NCBI GenBank assembly: GCA_015056265.1
Contig: SVGR01000006.1
Coordinates: forward strand, 1 to 45,616
DNA length: 45,616 bases
Source: Clostridiales bacterium
GTDB lineage: Bacteria; Bacillota; Clostridia; Christensenellales; Aristaeellaceae
Direction: 5' to 3'
Each line of letters opens with the position of its first letter. Position 1 is the stretch's first letter. A model generated the notes under the pieces. The model worked only from the letters and a program-made list of their open reading frames with translations, was not told the DNA's origin and made no database searches. The translations under genes were made by a program, and so were the position numbers. Shown piece after piece: positions 24,408 through 32,416 of this stretch.

Positions 24408-25757
24408 ATGAAAAAACTGCTTTCTATGCTGTTGGTTCTGGTAATGGCCTTGGGCGTGCTGCCCGTTGCCATGGCCGAAGAAGGCCTGGAACCCATGACC
24501 ACCGAAGAAATCACCCTGACCGTGGCCCACTGGGGCCAGGCCGAAGCCGGCGAACCCGAAGTGGTTCAGGCGCTGATTGCTCAGTTTGAAGAAGCCTATC
24601 CCAACATCAATGTTGAATTTTTGAACATCGATCAGAACTCCTGGGATGCTACCCTGAACAACCTGGCCAGCAACGGCAATCTGCCCGATGTGTTCTGGGT
24701 ATTCTCCGTCAGCGCCGCCGTGGCCAACGAATGGGCCCTGGAACTGACTGATTTCTATGCCAAGGATCCCGACGCCAAGGAACTGTTCCCCACCATGGTG
24801 GAAGGCTCCAAGATCGGCGGTAAGAACTATTCCTATCCCGCCGTGCTGTTCCCCCATATGATGTACATGAACACCACCCTGTTTGAACAGTACAACGTGG
24901 AACTGCCCGCTGTGGATTGGACCTGGGATGATTATGTGGAACTGGCTGAAGAGCTGTCCCATCCCGAAGAATTCAACTTCGGCGTATCCAACCCCCTGTT
25001 TGTTGACCTGCTGCCCGCCGCCATCAACGGCAACCAGGGCAAGTTCGGCTGGGATGGCGAAGCCTATCACTTCGACGAAGCCTGGATCGAAGCCGTGGAA
25101 CTGCGCGCTGAAATGATCAACAACAAGATCTGCGAATGGATGACCGCTGAAGAAAAGGAAGCCGTCCTGGGCGATCCCGGCGCTTGGCCTCCCGGAGCCG
25201 GCCGCACCGCTATGCACATCGACTGGCCCTGGACCCTGGCCCAGTTCCAGACCTTCCGCAAGGAAGAAACCGGCTGCGAATGGGTGTATTATCCCCTGCC
25301 CATGGGTGAAGGCAAAGGCGAACTGGCCATCGTTGACAACGGCATCATCTCTGCCTCCACCGAACATCCCCGTGAAGCTTGGGAACTGGCCAAGTGGATG
25401 AGCTGGGGCCCCCAGGCCGCTCTGAAGCGTCAGGAAACCTATCGCGCTCTGGGCTATGCCGTATCCCGTATGCCCGTGGTCTCCACCCCCGAAGTGTGGC
25501 AGGATCTGTATGATAACTGCACCGAGGATCTGAAGCCCTTCTTCGAAGGCGTGCTGACCCGCGGCGTTAACTTCGTGCCCTCCAACTGGCCCGTGTGCCC
25601 CGGCTGGAGCGAAATCGAATCCTACTACAACAGCAACGATATCGATGGCAAGATCCTGCGCGGCGAAATCGAAGCTGCTGACGTGGCGGAAGAACTGGAA
25701 ACCGTGGCCAACAATGCCCGTGATGCCTGGCTGGCCAACAATCTGCCCGAAGATTAA
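24408..25757 (+). CDS. extracellular sugar-binding protein, family 1
   Basis: 449 residues. Signal peptide MKKLLSMLLVLVMALGVLPVAMA-EE without any cysteine, then a standard carbohydrate ABC importer binding protein: ITLTVAHWGQ strand, NINVEFLNIDQNSWDATL, NGNLPDVFWV, and many exposed aromatic residues. Codon use is strongly restricted (AAC, GAA, CTG, GCC, CCC), unlike the neighbouring permeases, suggesting abundant expression like the nucleoside-binding protein. It has its own strong ribosome binding site and perhaps promoter. It is followed by a hairpin and then a single permease. Retention at the cell surface without a lipid anchor is unexplained. Confidence 0.92.
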   Translation: MKKLLSMLLVLVMALGVLPVAMAEEGLEPMTTEEITLTVAHWGQAEAGEPEVVQALIAQFEEAYPNINVEFLNIDQNSWDATLNNLASNGNLPDVFWVFSVSAAVANEWALELTDFYAKDPDAKELFPTMVEGSKIGGKNYSYPAVLFPHMMYMNTTLFEQYNVELPAVDWTWDDYVELAEELSHPEEFNFGVSNPLFVDLLPAAINGNQGKFGWDGEAYHFDEAWIEAVELRAEMINNKICEWMTAEEKEAVLGDPGAWPPGAGRTAMHIDWPWTLAQFQTFRKEETGCEWVYYPLPMGEGKGELAIVDNGIISASTEHPREAWELAKWMSWGPQAALKRQETYRALGYAVSRMPVVSTPEVWQDLYDNCTEDLKPFFEGVLTRGVNFVPSNWPVCPGWSEIESYYNSNDIDGKILRGEIEAADVAEELETVANNARDAWLANNLPED

Positions 25758-25781
25758 TTCGTTTCCCCTGTAACGAAAATG

Positions 25782-25809
25782 GGGGAGATGCGACGCACCG
25801 CATCTCCCC
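25782..25809 (+). terminator. hairpin after the second binding-protein gene
   Basis: Perfect 11-bp stem GGGGAGATGCG/CGCATCTCCCC with a 6-nt loop, followed by TCCTTCC, not a clean T run. Probably stabilises the upstream mRNA or partly terminates transcription, keeping permease expression below that of the binding protein. Confidence 0.6.
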
Positions 25810-25823
25810 TCCTTCCCGGGATT

Positions 25824-25906
25824 AAGAGAATCCAGAATCAAGAATTAAGCAATGAATAGTCACCGGCACGGAAATGCGCCATTAATTTTTCATTCTGCAT
25901 TCTTTA
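25824..25906. repeat. heptad-built imperfect inverted repeat element, copy 1
   Basis: Arms 25824-25848 and 25882-25906 (20 of 25 positions complementary) flank a 33-nt centre. Each arm is a run of seven-base units of the AGAATNC type: AGAATCC-AGAATCA-AGAATTA on the left and AGAATGC-AGAATGA-AAAATTA on the right (reverse complement). It ends just before the ribosome binding site of permease 4. Compare the related element at 34181-34318. Confidence 0.6.
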
Positions 25907-25933
25907 TTTTTATCATGAAAGGCGGACGATTCC

Positions 25934-26797
25934 ATGCGCAGGTCCCGATTCAATCCCAAAGGTTTTCATCTCAATCAGATTCCCATGTTTCTGGTGCTGG
26001 TGCCCCTGGCGCTGTTCATGAGCCTGCCCATCGTATTTATCATCAATCATGCCTTCAAGCCCATTGAGGAATTGTTTGCCTTCCCGCCCAAATTCCTGGT
26101 AAACAATCCCAGCCTGGATAATTTCACCAAGCTGATCCGCCAGGCCAGCGCCGGGGGCATTTCCATCAGCCGCTATATCTTTAACAGCTTGATTGTCACC
26201 CTGTCGGTGGTATTTTTGAGCATAGTGTTTTCCTCTATGTCCGCCTTCGCCTTGAGTAAGCTGCGCTTCCGGGGAAAGAAGACGCTGATGGAAGTGAACA
26301 ATCTGGCGATGATGTTCGTACCCGTGGCGGTGATCATTCCCCGGTATCTGCTGATTGATAAGCTGGGCATGATCAACACCTATTTTTCTCATATCCTGCC
26401 TCTGCTTGCCATGCCGGTGGGTATGTTCCTGGTGAAACAGTTCACCGATCAGGTGCCTGATTCCCTGATTGAGGCGGCGGTGGTGGATGGGGCCGGATAT
26501 TTCACGGTATACCGCAAGATCATCCTGCCCATGATCCGCCCGGCCATTGCCACCGTGGCTATTTTGGCATTCCAGTCGGTGTGGAATAATACGGAAACAT
26601 CCATCATGTTTACCAACCGGGAAAATATGCGCACTCTCACTTTCTATATGAATACCCTGGCCAGTAATACCAATGCCGTGGCCGGGCAGGGCATTGCCGC
26701 GGCTGCATCGCTGATTATGTTCTTGCCCAATCTGATCCTGTTCATCTGCATGCAGAGCAAGGTAATGAATACCATGGCCCATTCCGGCCTGAAATAA
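25934..26797 (+). CDS. sugar ABC importer permease, MalG-like (permease 4)
   Basis: 287 residues, MalG class, with an IPMFLVLVPLALFMSLPIVFIINHAFKP first helix and the EAA coupling loop EAAVVDGAGYFTVYRKIILPMIRPA. The end QSKVMNTMAHSGLK is typical of the class. It has no adjacent MalF partner; the likely one is permease 1 (15844), nine kilobases upstream, which also lacks a partner. The start at 25934 follows GAAAGGCGG. A strong terminator follows. Confidence 0.88.
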   Translation: MRRSRFNPKGFHLNQIPMFLVLVPLALFMSLPIVFIINHAFKPIEELFAFPPKFLVNNPSLDNFTKLIRQASAGGISISRYIFNSLIVTLSVVFLSIVFSSMSAFALSKLRFRGKKTLMEVNNLAMMFVPVAVIIPRYLLIDKLGMINTYFSHILPLLAMPVGMFLVKQFTDQVPDSLIEAAVVDGAGYFTVYRKIILPMIRPAIATVAILAFQSVWNNTETSIMFTNRENMRTLTFYMNTLASNTNAVAGQGIAAAASLIMFLPNLILFICMQSKVMNTMAHSGLK

Positions 26798-26802
26798 AAA
26801 AT

Positions 26803-26828
26803 AAAAGCCTGCGCAGCCGCAGGCTTTT
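26803..26828 (+). terminator. intrinsic terminator after permease 4
   Basis: Perfect 11-bp stem AAAAGCCTGCG/CGCAGGCTTTT with a CAGC loop. The next gene starts only 40 bp later with no clear promoter between, so this probably acts as an attenuator separating transporter from enzyme genes. Confidence 0.85.
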
Positions 26829-26867
26829 GTGGCGTTCGAAAGCATATTTATTCTGCGGAGGGAACCG

Positions 26868-29144
26868 ATGAAAAAAATGATTGCCTTATTGCTGCTTACT
26901 TCCTGTCTGATGGGCAGCGCCCTGGGGGAAAGCTATTCCAATCCCATCCTGCTTAAAAATTCAATGGGCCAGGTAATGGATGCTGCCGATCCTTATGTAT
27001 TTCGGTTCAACGGCATGTATTATCTCTATTCTACCGGGGCAGCAGAAATCCGCTGCTATCAATCCCGGGATCTGGTCAATTGGGAGTATATGGGCCACTG
27101 CACTCAGGGCGGTAAAGTAAACATTGCTTACGCGCCGGAAGTGTTTTATTGGCGGGGGGATTTTTATATGATCACCTCTCCCATGGGGAACGGCCATTAT
27201 ATCCTCAAGAGCGATAGCCCCCTGGGGCCCTTTGAACCGGCAACGGGCAATTTTGGCTATTCTATTGATGGATCTCTCTTTGCCCTGGATAATGGGGAAC
27301 TGTGGATGTTCTGCCTGGAGGGCAATTCCATCAAGCAGACAAAGATCAATGAAAATACCCTGAAGCCTGAAGGCGTGAAAATTGCCACCGGCGCCAATCT
27401 GAAGGGCTGGACGGAAGGGCCTGGGCTGATCCGCCGGGGGGAATGGAATTATCTCACCTTCTGCGGCAATCATTATCTTTCCACCGGCTATCGGGTGGCC
27501 TGGGCCAGCCGGAAGGGAGAGCCCGTCGGCCAGTATACCCAGCGCCAGGAATCTACCCTGCTGATTAACAGCGAATACGGCACTCAAAACGGCGGCCTGG
27601 GCCATTCCAGCAATTTCTTCGGCCCTGATTTGGAATCGATTTATACCTCCTATCATTGCCACAGCGTTTATGGTAACGGCCATACCCGTTATTATTGTCT
27701 GGATCGGCTGCTGACCAACGGGGGTATGATGTATTCCACCGGTCCTTCTGCCGATAATATGCCCGTCCCGGAAATGCCGGAAGCATACGGCGATCTGCAG
27801 GCTGACGCCGGCCATTTCATCGAAAATGATCAGGGATATTTTGCTGCAGTGCAGCCGGCGTCCCGGTTCACCCAGGAATGCAGTTTTATCCTGAACGGGG
27901 GCATGGCTGCCTGGAAGATGGGCAGCCGGGGGGGCGAAAATGCCATGATCACCGTAGATGGGGAGCAAATTGCCTTTGTGGTGGGTCATGAGGCGCAAAC
28001 CACTGCCACGCTTCCCGAATTGGGGCGTCAGGGCCGCATCCATATTCTGCGCATTGAGCATACCCCGGAAAAAATGTATGTGTCCATCGATTCCATGCAG
28101 GTGCTGACGGTGGATAATCCCGGCGTTACTGCCGATACGGTGGGCGCTTTCAAGACGGAGGGGGCGAATTATTCCTTTATCGCCCATACCGGCCGGGCCT
28201 TGGGGGATGGGGATTATACAGCCGTGAAATCCCTGCCCGGCAAATTTGCCGCTGTCCATGCTTTGGATGGCAGCGAAATGAGGGTTGCAGATACCGGAGA
28301 ACAGGAAGAAATGGCGGCGGTGCTGGGCAGTGCATCCTACAACGTGCGGGTGCAGAAAGCAGGAAAGTACCGTTTCGATCTTACCGTGTCCACCCTGGAT
28401 GCGGGCAAGGAAATCACCATCACCCTGGGAGATACCGCCATGACCTGCGCCGTTCCCTCCTATGGGGGAAAGAAAAAAGCGGCGTTTTTCACCTTTGCAA
28501 CGCCGGAAATTCAGCTGCCCCAAGGGGATCATAAACTGACCATCAGCGGCCAGGATGTGACCATCAGAATGGCGGAGGCATTCCTCAGTGCAGATATGGA
28601 GGATCGAACCTGGGATCTTTCCAAGGGCGATAAGAAGGGCTTGACGCCCCTTGGCTTCTTCTCTCCCAAGAATGGGGCCATATCCATTGCCGCCAACAAG
28701 TGTGGCTATGTGACCGTGGGCAAGGCGGGATGCACCGATTACGAAATGCGGGTGAAATTCCTCATCCCCAGGGCAGGAAGCGGGACAAGCGGTTTCTTCC
28801 TGCGGGGCACCCACGTTTCTTATTTCGATAATGCTATGAAGGATAGCTTCTACGGCTATTCTGTGGCAGTATCTCCCTTGGGGCTGAATGTGCGCCGCAT
28901 CCGCTATGGGGCGGTGGGCAGCACGGAATTCTGCTCCGTTAAGGAATGGGCGAATCAGGAGGCAGGAGAATTGATCCTGCGTGCCGAAGGAAACTGTATC
29001 AGCATATTCCTGCCCGGTATGGAAACGCCCATCCTGACACTGGAAGATGCCGACGCCTTTACCCATGGCATGTGCGGCCTGTTCAGCACCGGAAAAGAAT
29101 TGACTGTTACTGAAATGAGCGTACGTCCTTTGGAGGATAAATGA
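26868..29144 (+). CDS. exported GH43-type glycosidase with C-terminal modules (GH43 A)
   Basis: 758 residues. Signal peptide, then a five-bladed GH43 catalytic domain (about 25-320) with the expected acidic triad: Asp41 in AADPYVF (base), Asp134 in SIDGSLF, and Glu183 in WTEGPGL (acid). About 430 further residues include beta-sandwich segments and a C-terminal jelly-roll (DYEMRVKFLIP ... GTSGFFLRGT ... GLNVRRIRYGAVG), probably carbohydrate binding. The signal peptide contains LLTSC, a possible lipobox, but also an ALG-ES signal peptidase I site, so anchoring is uncertain. Likely an arabinofuranosidase, xylosidase or related exo-enzyme. Start 26868 with GGAGGG upstream. ATGA overlap with its paralogue GH43 B. 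Confidence 0.85.
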   Translation: MKKMIALLLLTSCLMGSALGESYSNPILLKNSMGQVMDAADPYVFRFNGMYYLYSTGAAEIRCYQSRDLVNWEYMGHCTQGGKVNIAYAPEVFYWRGDFYMITSPMGNGHYILKSDSPLGPFEPATGNFGYSIDGSLFALDNGELWMFCLEGNSIKQTKINENTLKPEGVKIATGANLKGWTEGPGLIRRGEWNYLTFCGNHYLSTGYRVAWASRKGEPVGQYTQRQESTLLINSEYGTQNGGLGHSSNFFGPDLESIYTSYHCHSVYGNGHTRYYCLDRLLTNGGMMYSTGPSADNMPVPEMPEAYGDLQADAGHFIENDQGYFAAVQPASRFTQECSFILNGGMAAWKMGSRGGENAMITVDGEQIAFVVGHEAQTTATLPELGRQGRIHILRIEHTPEKMYVSIDSMQVLTVDNPGVTADTVGAFKTEGANYSFIAHTGRALGDGDYTAVKSLPGKFAAVHALDGSEMRVADTGEQEEMAAVLGSASYNVRVQKAGKYRFDLTVSTLDAGKEITITLGDTAMTCAVPSYGGKKKAAFFTFATPEIQLPQGDHKLTISGQDVTIRMAEAFLSADMEDRTWDLSKGDKKGLTPLGFFSPKNGAISIAANKCGYVTVGKAGCTDYEMRVKFLIPRAGSGTSGFFLRGTHVSYFDNAMKDSFYGYSVAVSPLGLNVRRIRYGAVGSTEFCSVKEWANQEAGELILRAEGNCISIFLPGMETPILTLEDADAFTHGMCGLFSTGKELTVTEMSVRPLEDK

Positions 29145-31450
29145 TGAAAAAATGGATGATAATCCTGCTGGTGACGGCCCTTATGCTGCCTGGGGCGGCC
29201 ATGGGTGAGGAAAGAACCTATCAGAATCCCATGACGGTGCCGGGCCAGCATGCCCCTATCAATTCCGGCACCACGGATGATTACGGCATTGGCGATCCTT
29301 TTATCATGCGCTATAACGGCCGGTATTATCTGTATCCCTCCTCCTGTGAGGAAAGGGTGCGGGTATTTGAAAGCGTCAATCTGATCGATTGGGAATACAA
29401 GGGCTATTGCACGGTGCATGACGATGTGTATTTCGCCTATGCGCCGGAGGTGGTATACTGGCAGGGGGATTTTTATATGGTCACCTCTCCCAGTGGGAAT
29501 GGCCATTATATTCTCAAGAGCGAAAGCCCCTTGGGCCCCTTCCTGCCGGTGACGGGCAATTTTGGCTATTCCATTGACGGATCCTTTTTTGTGAAGGATG
29601 ATGGGCAGCTGCTTTTGCTCTTTCCCAACGGCCAATCCATCCACCAGACGGAACTGGATGAAAAGACCATGCTTCCCATCGGCGGGAAGATCAATACCGG
29701 CGCCACCCTCAAGCATTGGACGGAGGGCCCCGGCCTGTTCCGGCGGGGGGAATGGTATTATCTCACCTTTACCGGCAATCACGTCTGCTCCACCGGCTAT
29801 CAGGTGGCCTGGGCGAGCAAAAAGGGCGGCCCTCTGGGCAATTTCAACCAGAATGCCGATTCCACATTGCTGATTAACAGCGTCTTTGGGGATGATTTCC
29901 ACGGCCTGGGTCATTCCAGCAATTTCATCGGCCCGGATATGGATTCCTATTATACTGCATATCACAATCTGGTGTCCCTGGCGGGTCCGGCCCGGCGGTA
30001 TAATCTGGATCGGCTGTTCACCAATGGCGGCCTGCTCTATACCACCGGCCCCACCAATTTTTCCATGCCGCTCCCCAATATGCCGGATGTATACGGCTGG
30101 ATGGATGGGGATAAGGGGCATTTTGCCGAAAATGAGCAGGGCTATTTTGCTTCTGTTCCGGCTGCTTCGCGCTTTACCCAGGAATGCAATTTTGCCCTGA
30201 CCGGCGGAATGGCCATATGGCAGCTGGGGGAAAAGGACGAAAAAACGGTGCAATTGATCACCGACGGAAATACCCTGACCCTCATGCAAGGGGATCAGCA
30301 ATTGGCTTCTGTCAAAGTGCCCGTCTTGGGCCAGCCGGGCCGCAATCATACCCTGCGGATCGAATGTACCGATGAAATATTCTATGCGTATATCGATTCC
30401 ATGCGGTTGATTACCCTGAAAAATCCCGGCTTTACCGCAAAGGAAATAGGTGCCCTGAAAGGGGAGGGCGTCTCCTATTCATTCCTGGGCTGCACTGCCC
30501 AGGCCTTGGGCTCATCTGACGATCTGGCGGTAAAGGCCATTCCCGGCAGCTTCCAGGCCGTGCATGCCCTAAACCGGGGCGAAATGGAAGAAATGATTGT
30601 CGGCAAACAGGAAGAAAAGGCCCTGCTGATGACCCGGGCGGCCTATCCTGTGCAGGTGGGCGCTGAAGGACTGTACTGTTTTGATTTCACGGTATCCCCC
30701 CAGGATGCCGGAAAGAGGATCACCCTGTATCTGGATGGGGAAGCCCTGATGGAAACGATCATTCCGGCCTATACGGGCAAGCGGAAGGCCGATCTGTTCA
30801 CCTTTACCACTGCCCCTGTTTCCCTGACCCAGGGCAGCCATACCCTGGAGATTGCCGCTGAAGGGGCGCTGATGAAGGAAATTACCGCCTTCCTTTTCCA
30901 GGAAACAGTTGCTTTTGACAGCGATTTTACCAAGAAGGCCTTCCGTCAGACTTATCTCACCTACGGCAATTTTTCCCAGACAAATACCAAAGGCATCCTG
31001 AAAAACAAGGCCAATAAATCCGGCTTTGCCCTCTTCGGCCAGGAGGGGAATACCGATTACGAAATGTATGTGCGCTTTGAAATTCCCGCCAACGGCCTGG
31101 GAAACAGCGGCATCATCCTGCGGGTGACCGATCTTTCCTGGTATGACGCCCAGGTGGAGGAAAGTTTCTTTGGCTACAGCCTGTCCCTGAGCAAGATCGG
31201 ATTGAATGTGCGCCGTATCCGCTATGGAGCGGCGGGCAATACGGATTTTGTCTCCGTTCCTGCATGGAAGGATGCAAAAGAAGGGGAACTGATCATCCGT
31301 GCCCAGGGCAGCAGAATCACCATTTCTCTGCCGGACGGCAAGGAACTGCTCTCCTTTGAGGATGCGGATCCCTTCACGCACGGTAAGTTTGGTTTCTTCA
31401 GCACCGGTAAGGAACTGACGGTGTTGGAACTGAACGTAAAGCCGCTGTAA
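29141..31450 (+). CDS. exported GH43-type glycosidase with C-terminal modules (GH43 B)
   Basis: 769 residues, a tandem paralogue of GH43 A along its entire length. Signal peptide to PGAAMG-EE; catalytic residues Asp52 (GIGDPFIM), Asp146 (SIDGSFF) and Glu195 (WTEGPGL). Shared blocks such as YFAYAPEVVYWQGDFYMVTSP and the C-terminal YGLNVRRIRYG-like module confirm duplication. Coupled to GH43 A by start/stop overlap and followed after 12 bp by the regulator gene. It probably acts on a related but not identical linkage or chain length of the same glycan. Confidence 0.86.
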   Translation: MMKKWMIILLVTALMLPGAAMGEERTYQNPMTVPGQHAPINSGTTDDYGIGDPFIMRYNGRYYLYPSSCEERVRVFESVNLIDWEYKGYCTVHDDVYFAYAPEVVYWQGDFYMVTSPSGNGHYILKSESPLGPFLPVTGNFGYSIDGSFFVKDDGQLLLLFPNGQSIHQTELDEKTMLPIGGKINTGATLKHWTEGPGLFRRGEWYYLTFTGNHVCSTGYQVAWASKKGGPLGNFNQNADSTLLINSVFGDDFHGLGHSSNFIGPDMDSYYTAYHNLVSLAGPARRYNLDRLFTNGGLLYTTGPTNFSMPLPNMPDVYGWMDGDKGHFAENEQGYFASVPAASRFTQECNFALTGGMAIWQLGEKDEKTVQLITDGNTLTLMQGDQQLASVKVPVLGQPGRNHTLRIECTDEIFYAYIDSMRLITLKNPGFTAKEIGALKGEGVSYSFLGCTAQALGSSDDLAVKAIPGSFQAVHALNRGEMEEMIVGKQEEKALLMTRAAYPVQVGAEGLYCFDFTVSPQDAGKRITLYLDGEALMETIIPAYTGKRKADLFTFTTAPVSLTQGSHTLEIAAEGALMKEITAFLFQETVAFDSDFTKKAFRQTYLTYGNFSQTNTKGILKNKANKSGFALFGQEGNTDYEMYVRFEIPANGLGNSGIILRVTDLSWYDAQVEESFFGYSLSLSKIGLNVRRIRYGAAGNTDFVSVPAWKDAKEGELIIRAQGSRITISLPDGKELLSFEDADPFTHGKFGFFSTGKELTVLELNVKPL

Positions 31451-31462
31451 GGGGAGGCGCGT

Positions 31463-32416
31463 ATGAAGAATCTGGAACTGAATCTGGAAGATCCGCAGCG
31501 GCTATGTGCCGTGGCCAAGGCTCTTGGATCGGAAGTGCGCATCCGCATCATGCAGTTGCTCAATGAATGCAGCATGAATATTGTGGAATTGGCCCAGCGA
31601 CTGAATGTTCCCATCTCCACCGTCAGCAATAACATCGTGATTCTGGAAGAGGCGGATCTGATCCGTACCGAACGGCAAAACGGCGTTCGGGGCGTAATGA
31701 AATTATGCAGCCGGAAAAAGGATAACATTTTTATTAACCTGGGAAAGGCTGCCCCAGACCGGGTGGAATCCATGTTTCAAGTAATGCCCATCGGCCAGTA
31801 TTCTGATTGCTGGGCAGAGCCTGTCTGCGGCCTGGTGAACAGTACCAATATCATCGGAAGAATGGATGATCCCACGATTTTCTACGATCCAGATCGGGTG
31901 AATGCCCAGCTGTTGTGGTTCCGAAAGGGTTATGTGGAATATCGCTTTAGCCGCCAGGCCCTGACGGATCATTTTGTCACCTGTCTGGAGGTGAGCTTTG
32001 AGGCCTGCTCTGAAGCCCCTAATTACCGCAAGGACTGGCCCAGCGATATTTCCGTTTGGATCAATGAGGTGGAATTGGGCACCTGGCAGTGCCCGGGGGA
32101 TTTTGGCGGGCGCAGAGGCCGCTACTCCCCGGATTTCTGGCCCCTTTCTTCCACCCAATACGGCCTGCTTAAGCACTGGAAGGTGGATGACAAGGGCTGC
32201 ATGCTGGATGATCAGCGCATATCCGATGTGACGCTGGATCAGCTGCATTTGGAGGACAAGCCCTACATCAGTTTGCGCATCGGCATCCGGGAGGATGCTT
32301 TGCACCAGGGAGGCATCAACCTCTTTGGAGAAAAATTCGGCGATTACAATCAGGCAATTATTATGCGGCTGGATTGCATGAAAAAATCCGGCAACGAAGG
32401 GAGAAATGAACAATGA
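31463..32416 (+). CDS. ArsR-type regulator with a large C-terminal sensor-like domain
   Basis: 317 residues. The first 80 form a winged helix-turn-helix of the ArsR type (LCAVAKALGSEVRIRIMQLL ... ELAQRLNVPISTVSNNIVILEEADLIRTER). The remaining 230 residues are not an ArsR metal site; they are beta-rich with many Trp, Tyr and Phe (for example ISVWINEVELGTWQCPGDFGGRRGRYSPDFWP) and look like a ligand-binding sandwich. Similar long ArsR-like regulators accompany glycosidase genes in Paenibacillus and Clostridia, as far as I know. I infer a one-component sugar sensor controlling this locus, with the 12757-12775 palindrome as candidate site. GGGGAGGCG precedes the start; ATGA overlap with the GH2 gene. 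Confidence 0.8.
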   Translation: MKNLELNLEDPQRLCAVAKALGSEVRIRIMQLLNECSMNIVELAQRLNVPISTVSNNIVILEEADLIRTERQNGVRGVMKLCSRKKDNIFINLGKAAPDRVESMFQVMPIGQYSDCWAEPVCGLVNSTNIIGRMDDPTIFYDPDRVNAQLLWFRKGYVEYRFSRQALTDHFVTCLEVSFEACSEAPNYRKDWPSDISVWINEVELGTWQCPGDFGGRRGRYSPDFWPLSSTQYGLLKHWKVDDKGCMLDDQRISDVTLDQLHLEDKPYISLRIGIREDALHQGGINLFGEKFGDYNQAIIMRLDCMKKSGNEGRNEQ

